Positions 26,284-34,900 of a stretch of DNA of 64,000 bases are shown piece after piece. How positions within the stretch are numbered: the first letter of the stretch is position 1; each line of letters begins with the position of its first letter. Position numbers and translations under genes: made by a program. Origin of the DNA: Lentisphaerota bacterium (GTDB lineage Bacteria > Verrucomicrobiota > Lentisphaeria > Victivallales > Victivallaceae). Below the pieces are notes generated by a model. It did no database searches and had not been told where the DNA came from. It saw only the letters and a list, made by a program, of their open reading frames with translations. The stretch spans positions 31,510 to 95,509 of the forward strand of contig SUWK01000002.1 of NCBI GenBank assembly GCA_015061525.1, given 5' to 3'.

Positions 26284-27399
26284 TTACGAAAAATCAAGTG
26301 CAGCTGAGATTTCCTGCAGCAGAACTCCGGCGGCATCCGGTTTGCCGAGTCGGCGCATTGTCTCCCCCATCTGCTGCCATTTTTCCGGTTCTTCCAGAAA
26401 ACTTTTCAACAGGACAGCAGCTTTTTCCACCGTGAACTCCGGATTTTCCACCAATTCCGCTCCGCCGTTATCCGCGAAGTGCCGGGCATTATCCAACTGA
26501 TGCCCCTCGGCGGCAAAAGGATACGGGATCAGTACCGCCGGCTTGCCGAAAAGTGCCAGCTCCGCCGCCGTACTTCCACCCGACCGGCTGAAAACCAGAT
26601 CAGATGCCGCCAGCACTTCAGCCATATTGCCGGTGGTTTCCTGAAGAAGATACGGAAAATCAGCTTTCTCATACCTTCCGGCGGTATCATCCATTTTTCC
26701 TTTGCCGGTAAGATGAATGACCTGAAAATCTTTTTTCAAACCGCAAAAAACCTCCGGCAGCACCTTGTTGAACACTGCCGCCCCCTGACTGCCGCCGGTA
26801 ACCAGGATCAAAGGCTGTTCCCCGGAAAAATCAGTACCGAAAATCTCATTGACCGCTTCGACTGCCGCAGCTTTGTTCATGCCGGCAAACGCCAGTAACT
26901 CCGGACGCAGCGGCATACCGGTTTCCAATACTTTGCAGCGGCAGCTTGAGGCATTTACCGCCGGGAACGCACTGCCGAGCAGTTTTGCCCAACGGCTGAA
27001 CAACCGGTTCGCTTTACCGATACGGGCATTGCCGTCATGAAGAAAAAGCGGAACATGATTCCTGACTGCCGCCAGCACCACCGGGAGTGTCGCAAATGAT
27101 CCCATGCCAAGAAGTGCCTGCGCACCGAAGTTCTTCAGCTCTTTTTTCGCCGCGAAATATCCGCCGGAAAACCCCTTGACAAAGCGGAACGGATTTTTCC
27201 GGTAATGCGGCATTTCCGGCAAAGCAAGCGCATTCACCCCGGAACGCTCCGCGATTTTCTGCTGTTCAACTGCGTGCGCTCCGGAAAGCAGCAGCAGCAC
27301 CTCTTTGCCCTGCGATATAAAACAGCGCGCCACACTCAAACCGGGATAGAAATGCCCGCCGGTTCCGCCGCAGCTGATCACAAGTTTTTCCAATGCCAT
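26284..27399 (-). CDS. murG: UDP-N-acetylglucosamine--undecaprenyl-pyrophosphoryl-MurNAc-pentapeptide transferase
   Basis: The 371-residue GT28-type glycosyltransferase makes lipid II from lipid I on the inner face of the membrane. The N-terminal glycine loop SCGGTGGHFYPGLSVA, the middle ALLGMGSFATLPVVLAA, the second domain start ILVTGGSQGAAVFN, and the UDP-binding DLVFSRSGGSTAAELALFGKPAVLIPYP region (cited in pieces) are diagnostic. The usual lipid-site HEQN motif reads LHDGNARIG here, a variant. It follows ftsW by 31 bases in the run UDP-HexNAc pyrophosphorylase-ftsW-murG. Confidence 0.92.
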   Translation of the reverse strand: MALEKLVISCGGTGGHFYPGLSVARCFISQGKEVLLLLSGAHAVEQQKIAERSGVNALALPEMPHYRKNPFRFVKGFSGGYFAAKKELKNFGAQALLGMGSFATLPVVLAAVRNHVPLFLHDGNARIGKANRLFSRWAKLLGSAFPAVNASSCRCKVLETGMPLRPELLAFAGMNKAAAVEAVNEIFGTDFSGEQPLILVTGGSQGAAVFNKVLPEVFCGLKKDFQVIHLTGKGKMDDTAGRYEKADFPYLLQETTGNMAEVLAASDLVFSRSGGSTAAELALFGKPAVLIPYPFAAEGHQLDNARHFADNGGAELVENPEFTVEKAAVLLKSFLEEPEKWQQMGETMRRLGKPDAAGVLLQEISAALDFS

Positions 27400-27430
27400 A
27401 AAATCCGACTCTTTCTGCGGTTCTTTATTC

Positions 27431-28627
27431 TTAACCGCGTTTCAATAATTTTTTCCACTGTCCCAACAGCTTTGCTGCGTAATCCTCTTCCCACGCCTCC
27501 ATCGCTATGGATACCAGGAATGCGACCGCCAGCAGAGAACAAACCATATTGCTGCCGCCGTAACTGATAAACGGAGCAGGCATTCCTTTGGTGGGAAACA
27601 ATCCGGAAACGACACCGAGATTGATCACCGCCTGAAACAATACCCCCAACGACAATGCACACCCCAGCAGCATTCCCATACGGTTGCGTGCCGACATCGC
27701 GATGCGGAAAGCGAAATACCCCCACAAAATATAGCAGAAAATCACCATCAGAACTCCGATATAACCAAGCTCTTCACCGATGATGGCGATGATGAAGTCC
27801 GTGTGCGCTTCCGGAAGATAGCTTGCTTTCAGACGGCTCTGGGTCAACCCCAAACCGTGCCACGCCCCGGAACCAAGTGCCATAAGCGAGTTCCACAACT
27901 GATATCCGGCATTGCTCTTATTCGCCTCGGGGTCAAGGAAAATAGTCATTCGTCCCCAGCGCATCGGATCAAAATATTTGGCATACATCACCACCGCCGG
28001 AACTGCCGCCAGCGGCAGGACAAAGTACCCCGGATGCAGATTACCGGCGAACATCGTGAAAAATGCCATCGACGCCACCAGTACCGATGTACCCATATCA
28101 TCGCCCCATAAAATCAGCAGTACGATACCGCCGACTCCGGCGGCAAGTCCCCAGATACCCTGTTTTATACGGCGCATACTGTTGAATGTACGCAAATACT
28201 CTGAACAGTAATTTGCGACGAACAATGCCACGGCGATCTTCGCAAGTTCCGATGGCTGAAAACGGAAACTGCCTACGATTATCCAGCGGTGCGCTCCGTT
28301 GATCTCCCGGCAGAATCTCGCCCAGATCAGCAGCAATGCACACCCGGCTATCCACAACCAGCTGTACCGGCAGAAGAGACGGTATCCGCCGAAAAATGCC
28401 ACCAGCCCCAGCAGTCCGCCGATCACCGACCACATCAACTGATTGCGGAAAAATGCCGATGCCGCGGTCACATCGCTGATACTTGCCGAATAAAGCATCG
28501 TCAACCCGAATGCCGCCAGCACCATTGTCATCAGCAGCAGACCGCCTGCCAGAGCTACAGTATTGGTGCGCCGCACCTCATTACCGGAGTTATCATCATG
28601 ATAAGATGCTGCAGAATATTTGCTCAC
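27431..28627 (-). CDS. ftsW: SEDS-family peptidoglycan polymerase FtsW
   Basis: The 398-residue protein has about ten membrane helices. The diagnostic motifs are GAHRWIIVGSFRFQPSELAK, the extracellular PEAHTDFIIAIIGEELG (catalytic Asp of SEDS glycosyltransferases) and LFPTKGMPAPFISYGGSN, whose PTKG form is FtsW rather than RodA. It polymerises lipid II at the division septum with a class B PBP. It overlaps the preceding gene by 4 bases (ATGA) and is followed by murG, the usual companion in the dcw cluster. The N-terminal cytoplasmic tail is about 25 residues. Confidence 0.92.
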   Translation of the reverse strand: MSKYSAASYHDDNSGNEVRRTNTVALAGGLLLMTMVLAAFGLTMLYSASISDVTAASAFFRNQLMWSVIGGLLGLVAFFGGYRLFCRYSWLWIAGCALLLIWARFCREINGAHRWIIVGSFRFQPSELAKIAVALFVANYCSEYLRTFNSMRRIKQGIWGLAAGVGGIVLLILWGDDMGTSVLVASMAFFTMFAGNLHPGYFVLPLAAVPAVVMYAKYFDPMRWGRMTIFLDPEANKSNAGYQLWNSLMALGSGAWHGLGLTQSRLKASYLPEAHTDFIIAIIGEELGYIGVLMVIFCYILWGYFAFRIAMSARNRMGMLLGCALSLGVLFQAVINLGVVSGLFPTKGMPAPFISYGGSNMVCSLLAVAFLVSIAMEAWEEDYAAKLLGQWKKLLKRG

Positions 28628-30042
28628 AGTACGATCCGCTCCCCGGGTTCAACTTTTTTAAGACCGGTTCTTTCAACCAATGCAGCGGCATCTTCATCAT
28701 CCAGCACTTTTGCCGGATCGATCTCAATAACTGCATCAACTTTGCCGTCGGCAGTATACGGGATATCCACCCCGGCAAGTTTCAATTGTCTTGCATTGCG
28801 GGCAGTGAGCATTTCCCGGCAGCTTTCAGCAGAATCCACCCCGGTGGCGTTTTTAGTGGGAGCAAAGACCTCTGCCCGGTCGCCCTCAAGGATCATCACC
28901 TTTTCAGCCAGCGGCAGAGCATCAAAAATAAAGGACTCCAATTTTACCCCGTTGGGTTCGGATGGAGTGAAAAGTTCACCGTTTTCATTCAGGCAGGCGA
29001 TCTTTTTATCCGCCCGGTGCCACGGCAGACGGAGCGTGCCGCCGGAAGTAAGTTTCTCCACAAATTTCCGGGAAAGCACATGGATCGCCGGACTGCCGGC
29101 AACGAAAGCAAGCGTTCCGTCAGCGTTGCGTTTTTCCGCCAGTTCATCGGGCAGATCGCTGTACTCAATAATCATCGTCCTGCCGTTGGAAACACAGAAG
29201 TTACCCAATTTTTCTTTTGAATTGGTCTTGCTCAGCATTATGGCACTCATTTCAGAATTTTCCAGAGCATGCAGACCGATAAAGCGGGGAGAAACCACCG
29301 GGACCAGCGGGTTATCCACCTGAAAATATGATATATATTCGCAGCCGTCAGCGATCATCTTATCCAATGCGCCGGATTTGCGCAACGCCAGCAATGTGCC
29401 GCCGTGTCCATCCGGTGACAAAGCTAAAGTTCCTTTGCTGCTCAAAAGCAGTTTGCCGTCAGTTCCGAATGCAGGCATCGTTCCCTGCGTGAAGAAAAAC
29501 ACACTCTCCTGCGGCAGACCGAAATAGTTTTTCTCCTTGAAAAAGGCTTCCGTAGCCGCCCGGTTGATCGGACTGGTCATGATGTACCAGCATACCGTTT
29601 TACCATATTTTTCCGAAGCGCGGGCAATGGCTCCGGCAAAGTAGGCAAACAAAGAGCGGTCAGTGACCGGTCCGATGGGATAGGTTCCTTTGGGGCCGTC
29701 AAATCCCAGCCGGGTCCCCTGCCCTCCGGCGACGGTCAGACAGCAGACTTTACCGGCTCGCAGAAGTTCCGCACCTTTGGCATCGGCGGCGGCATAAAGT
29801 TCCGCCGTTGCGCTGTCAGCCGGAGTCAGCGGGAAAAACTGTGCCGGAGTCAAATCTGCGGGAATGGAGATCTCCGGACGCTTCAAAACATAATCAGCTG
29901 CCAGCTGCGGTATCTGCTGCCAATCCACCGCAGCAAGCTGCTCGATGAACACCCTCTTTTCCTCCGCAGACAATTCGTCGATATAACACAATAAATGCTC
30001 CTGACCGGCATCAGAAATCATCTTTTTCAAATTTTCGTCCAT
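28624..30042 (-). CDS. UDP-N-acetylhexosamine pyrophosphorylase, eukaryote-type
   Basis: About 472 residues. The nucleotide loop VAGGQGTRLGFDGPKG, the substrate motif ALSPDGHGGTLLAL, the YFQVDNPLV metal-site strand and IIEYSDLPDEL are those of the UAP1/AGX family, which makes UDP-GlcNAc or UDP-GalNAc from the hexosamine-1-phosphate and UTP. This is distinct from bacterial GlmU. Its place ahead of ftsW and murG suggests it supplies UDP-GlcNAc for peptidoglycan. ATG 30042 is chosen because GGAGAG lies 5 bases before it; the ATG at 30054 has no such site. It is divergent from the small membrane protein at 30244. Confidence 0.85.
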   Translation of the reverse strand: MDENLKKMISDAGQEHLLCYIDELSAEEKRVFIEQLAAVDWQQIPQLAADYVLKRPEISIPADLTPAQFFPLTPADSATAELYAAADAKGAELLRAGKVCCLTVAGGQGTRLGFDGPKGTYPIGPVTDRSLFAYFAGAIARASEKYGKTVCWYIMTSPINRAATEAFFKEKNYFGLPQESVFFFTQGTMPAFGTDGKLLLSSKGTLALSPDGHGGTLLALRKSGALDKMIADGCEYISYFQVDNPLVPVVSPRFIGLHALENSEMSAIMLSKTNSKEKLGNFCVSNGRTMIIEYSDLPDELAEKRNADGTLAFVAGSPAIHVLSRKFVEKLTSGGTLRLPWHRADKKIACLNENGELFTPSEPNGVKLESFIFDALPLAEKVMILEGDRAEVFAPTKNATGVDSAESCREMLTARNARQLKLAGVDIPYTADGKVDAVIEIDPAKVLDDEDAAALVERTGLKKVEPGERIVL

Positions 30043-30243
30043 AACACTCTCCATTACTTGTTATCGTTACTCACACGGTATGTTTTCTCTCATTTTGGTA
30101 ATATAGCCCATACCCGGAAAAATTCCACATTTGAAAAATAATTTTTACAATTTTTTTCAGCAATGTTAAAATTTTCAGCTCCGGTGCGGCGTTAATGGGT
30201 TGTGAGCCCCCGGCAATGCAACGAAAACAAGAAGGAAAAGAAA

Positions 30244-30642
30244 ATGGAAAACCACGAAGACCAAATTCAGGAAACTGTCCAGACAGAAGTTCAGAACACC
30301 CCGGTCGGAAATGCCGCTGCAACCCCCCGGAAGTGTTCCGGAGATCTGCGCGTATTCGTAATCGCCCTGCTTACCTCGGTGATCGTCGTACTGGCGTATC
30401 ACGGCATTGTTTCCGGCATCCGCTGTCTGAAACGTGCCTGCCGGAAAGAAGCTGCCGCTGAACTCTGTCAGGCGAAAATGCAAGCCTGCCCTATTATGTG
30501 CAGAGGGAAAAAATTTGACGGAGAAAAGAAACATTTCCGCAAAGACGGCGAACAGAGAAAGTTTCCGAAACGTCACCACCGTCAGCATCATCACGGTGAA
30601 CGTCAGGCAAAACCGAACCCCACACCGGAACAAGCGGAGTAA
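30244..30642 (+). CDS. Small single-pass membrane protein with His/Lys-rich tail
   Basis: 132 residues. The N-terminus is acidic and polar, one membrane helix runs over about residues 37-60 (FVIALLTSVIVVLAYHGIVSG), and the tail is rich in Cys, His, Lys and Arg (KRHHRQHHHG). The Cys residues (CLKRAC, C...CPIMC) and His cluster could bind metal, but no family is recognised. AAGAAGGAAAAG before ATG 30244 favours this start over an upstream GTG at 30202. A strong terminator follows, so it is a single-gene unit, divergent from the pyrophosphorylase operon. Confidence 0.6.
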   Translation: MENHEDQIQETVQTEVQNTPVGNAAATPRKCSGDLRVFVIALLTSVIVVLAYHGIVSGIRCLKRACRKEAAAELCQAKMQACPIMCRGKKFDGEKKHFRKDGEQRKFPKRHHRQHHHGERQAKPNPTPEQAE

Positions 30643-30665
30643 TCCCCCCGTTTTGTTCCGACCTC

Positions 30666-30710
30666 AAGCCCCGGGAAACAGTCCCCTCTGTTTTCCCGGG
30701 GCTTTCTTTA
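30666..30710 (+). terminator. Rho-independent terminator
   Basis: AAGCCCCGGGAAAC (30666-30679) pairs with GTTTTCCCGGGGCTT (30690-30704) and is followed by TCTTTA. It lies 24 bp after the small membrane protein gene. Confidence 0.85.
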
Positions 30711-30838
30711 ATGTGTTTTTATCTGCCGGACGATCGGTAAAATTCTGCAAAATATGGCGATCCCACGAATAAACCTGTCTTTTTTTCTCACCGAAACAAC
30801 CGGTTTGATCCAAACGGTCTTGGCGGAAAAATCCGGAA

Positions 30839-31924
30839 TCACATCAGCATGGCAAGTGCAATAACAGTGTTTGTCCAACCGGTATAAATACTGTTGGCTC
30901 CGCCCTCATAGCGGTCGCCGCCCGCCCAACGACACAGGGAAATATCATACATCCCCTGCCAGCTGCCGTCAGGATTCTGAATAGAGATCATAAAATCCCG
31001 CAGCCTTTCAAAATCCGCCTTTGCCTCCGGCAGCAGCCCCAATGCCGGAAGATACCAATTCTGGGTGTAGATCAGATCGGCAAGCTGTTTGCCGCAAGGA
31101 GCTTCACAGTGTTCACTCGGCAGAATACCGTCGATTTCGTGCTGTTTCAAATAATGGTAAATTTCCAGTGATCGGGCTTTGAGAAACTCATCACCGAGAT
31201 TTCCGCCCAATGCACTGCTCAAAAGAGCATACACCCACTCACTCAAGCCGAATTTATGCCAGAACTCCGCCATGCCGCGTTTATGGTATTCTCTGACCAT
31301 TTCAAACTCTCCGGCAAGCAGCAGTGCCGCGCATACCGGAGTTCCCCAGTGCGGCTGTCTTGCCTCTCCGGCAAATTCAGTATCCGGCCACAAACCGTGT
31401 TTGACCGGTGCGGAACTATCCAGTGTACGGAGCATGGATTTTCCCAAACGTAAAGCTGCTCCGGTTCCCAATTCCTGCAAGTTGTACTTTTTGTCCAATT
31501 CCGGATAACGCCTGCCGAGAAATATCTCAATGGCAGCGACCCAGCCATTGTCATCGAACCAGAAAACTTTCTTGTCCCACGGAGTGTACCAGTTCCACAA
31601 TTCGCCGTGGCGCAGATCAGATTTCTCAAAGAGAAATTCCAGAATATTTTCCCCGGTCTTACGGTAAGATGGCTCATTCAGCAAATCTCCTGCCAGCAAA
31701 AAGAGCAAAGCCGTCTCAAAACAGCAGTCGGCACGGCGGTTTTCCACTATCAGAAAATCCGTTTTGCAAGTGTGATTCGGGAACGTGTTTTTGATCTCAT
31801 CCAAAGCGGAATTGCCTTTGGTAAGAGCCAATCTTTCCGCAACACCGGATTTTCCGTTTTCCGGCATCACTCCGGATGAAAGGAACCATGATAAAGATTT
31901 TTTTAATGCAGTTATTCTATTCAT
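30839..31924 (-). CDS. Putative alpha/alpha-barrel carbohydrate-active protein
   Basis: The 361-residue protein has no signal peptide. It is rich in aromatic and helix-type segments (ADCCFETALLFLLAGDLL, NWYTPWDKKVFWFDDNGWVA, MAEFWHKFGLSEWVYALLSSALGG in pieces), ending QNPDGSWQGMYD and GWTNTVIALAMLM. This pattern resembles (alpha/alpha)6 toroids of glycoside hydrolases and lyases such as GH88/GH105. I cannot assign a family or confirm catalytic residues. It begins 26 bases after the 1504-residue fusion gene and is probably in the same LacI-controlled operon, so a role on oligosaccharides taken into the cytoplasm is plausible. Confidence 0.5.
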   Translation of the reverse strand: MNRITALKKSLSWFLSSGVMPENGKSGVAERLALTKGNSALDEIKNTFPNHTCKTDFLIVENRRADCCFETALLFLLAGDLLNEPSYRKTGENILEFLFEKSDLRHGELWNWYTPWDKKVFWFDDNGWVAAIEIFLGRRYPELDKKYNLQELGTGAALRLGKSMLRTLDSSAPVKHGLWPDTEFAGEARQPHWGTPVCAALLLAGEFEMVREYHKRGMAEFWHKFGLSEWVYALLSSALGGNLGDEFLKARSLEIYHYLKQHEIDGILPSEHCEAPCGKQLADLIYTQNWYLPALGLLPEAKADFERLRDFMISIQNPDGSWQGMYDISLCRWAGGDRYEGGANSIYTGWTNTVIALAMLM

Positions 31925-31950
31925 ATTCGGTATCTGTATATGTCAATTTT

Positions 31951-34900
31951 TTATTGCTCCCTGCCGGTAAAAGCGAAAAGCACTCCATCTGCGCAAGCAG
32001 TCAGCACCGTGTTTCCGGAAATTGCCGGAGATGAATAGACCGGCGCACCCAGATCAGCAGAAAAAAGTTTTTTACCGCTGTCACTGTCAATAACGTACAG
32101 CAAACCATCACCCGCCCCGAAAATCAGCATATTACCTGCAATCGCAGGCGACGCATAAACTGCCGGCATAAAAGTACGGGAGTATGGGATGCGAACCTGC
32201 ATCTCTTTACCCGGAACAAAATGCCAGAGCAGTTTGGCATCAGAAGCATCATGGGCAAATACTCCGTGAGCCGAACCGTAAAATACCCGGTTCCCCGCAA
32301 CCAGCGGCAGTGAAAAAGTTTCCATGTTGTTCCGTTTGGGGGAAAACACATATTCAGCAAGGCATCTGCCGTTTGCCGCTTCCAATATCCGCAAACCGGT
32401 ACGGACTTTTTGATAAAGTTTGCCGTTTGCATGGATAACTCCGGCATCCAGAAAAGTATAAACACCTTTTTCCCTGCCCGTCCTCCACAATCTTTTGCCG
32501 CTGTTCAGATCGTGCGCGTAGATCCCCTGCCGCCAGTGTTCGGATGAGTAGATCACATTACCGGAAATAACGGTACTGTTGTAACAGCCTGCTCCCATAT
32601 TTTTTTTATCATCTTCACGGATGATGTTTCCATTTTCAGGGTCAAGTTCCGCCCAGTGATCTCCGCCGACCCAGAGGCGGCCGTTATGAAGCATTGCCGC
32701 ACCGTAAAGTCCCTCACTTTTGTCAAAGTAAGCAATTTTGCGGCTCCACAACTTTCTGCCGTCCCGGACATCCAGCGCAAACGCCGTACCATCGACACAC
32801 GCTCCGTATACCCGTTTACCGTCAGCGGCAAGAGTGTGTTTGACCGATGCGCCCACGATGCTTTTCCACAACAGTCTGCCGTCGGTGACATCATAGGCAC
32901 AGACCGCGGCACATTCAGCCATCTCATCGTCAAGCGCGGCAATAAATACTTTGCCGTCGGCAATTATCGGAGATGAAGCAAATATCCTGCCGGGAGTCTG
33001 TACTTTCCACTTTAATGCCAGCGGCAGAACCAGCTTTTGCGCGGCAATACCGCTGCGGCCGGAATCTTTACGGAACTGCTGCCAATTGCCGGCAGTTCTG
33101 ACCCCGGGAGCTTGCGGATCGACCGGAACAGTGCTGCGTGACTGCGATCCGGTGATTTTCTGAAAAGAAAGTTTCCCGTTTTCCCAGATACCGCAAATGA
33201 AACCTTTGGCTGTATGGTCGATACCGCCGCAATGCGGCGGTGCTGATTCTATGGAAATAACACCATTGACATTTCTCGCCTGGGTCTGATGGGTGTGTCC
33301 GGCAACAGCGGCAAGAAGTTTGTGTTCCGTTTTAAGCAGAAGTTCCGTGGTTTCATCGGTGATACGCAGCGGATGGTGGCGAAAAAGCACTTTTGGGCCC
33401 GGATTGAGGATAAGATCCTGTTTCAGCCACTTTAATTGTCTGCTCCAAAGATCATCTGACGGCGGCGCATCCAGTTCCGTAAGATGTGCAAGAATGATAA
33501 AGTGCAGCCCCCCGTGATTGAATGAATAGTAGACCGGTCCGAAAGATTTTTCAAACTCCGCTTCACCGCAGCCGCCTTTATTTTTGAAATCGTGGTTACC
33601 GATGGCATAATGAACCGGTACTCCGGCGGCAGTCATGCTGGTCAGGTGACCGGGCATATTGCCAATGTCACCGCAATGAACAAGAAAATCCCCTTTTTTC
33701 TCTTTTACAGCTTTTGCAACATCGCCGATAAAAGAGTCGGCGTTACCGCACTCACTGTCATTGACCGAGAAAAATACCGCGCGCTTTTCCGGAGTTGCAA
33801 ATTTGATGCCGAAGTCGACTTGCGGCGCAATATTTGCGTAGTGTTTCCCGGTAAAAACACCGTGATCCGGTTTAACGGCAAAGATGAATTTACCGTCGGC
33901 ATTATTGATGGTGTAATCGCCGTTGCCGTCAGTGACAACGATATTCAGACCATCGGATATCTGGATGCCGGGAATACCTGCTTCACCGGCATCCAATTTA
34001 CTGTTCCCGTTAAGATCGTTGAAAACCTTACCCTTGACGTTCAGTTTTTTTTTTACCGGAACAGTTGGCGTTCCGGCAGAAACAGTACCGCCGGAACGCA
34101 GTTCCACTGCTTTGATCAAATACGCTTCTGCCGCGTCTCCGGCTTTATCAGGGGCGAGATAGATGCTTAAATTATGCGGATCATCACTGATTTCCAGTTG
34201 TCCGGCATTGATCCAGAGATACTGATCCGTTTTAAGCTGATTTGCCTTGATTTTTTTCTGGAAAACAGAGCGTTTGGCTTTACTGTTCCAGCAGCCGGCA
34301 GTAAACAGTGTACCGGAGGGATTTGCCGGATTTTCCACTTTCAGCTGCAGATACAGATCGTATTTTTTACCTTTTTCAAGTTTAAGATAACTGATTCTGT
34401 TCCACTGAACGTACCAGCCGTCCTTTCCTTTTGCCAGCGGTTGACGGATAACAGCAGCTCCTTCATCGGTCTGTCGTTTCGGAGTAGCTCCCGGTGCGCT
34501 CCACAGGGCAGCTTTTGCCAACGGCAAAGCTGCGGAGAACGCAAAATCCGAAGCAGCGGCTTTTGTCGCCGCAGCACTACCCCCGGCAAGGCGCAGTTCC
34601 ACAGCTTTGATTTCATAAGCATCCGCGATACCGGCTTTATCCGGAGCGATATAGACAGCCAAATTTGCCGGATCATCGGAAACATTGAGTTTTCCGACAT
34701 TCACCCAACCGAATTTTCCCGGGAGCATCTGCTTGATCGCTACCCCTTTGAAGAAAATATTACGCTTGGCTTTGCTGTTCCAGCAACCAACATTGAACAA
34801 TACACCGGCCCCCTTGTCGCCCTCGGGTTTCACCAGCACATAAAGATCATAGCTTTTACCGCGTTCAATACCGGGATAGAGCAGTTTGCTCCACTGGATC

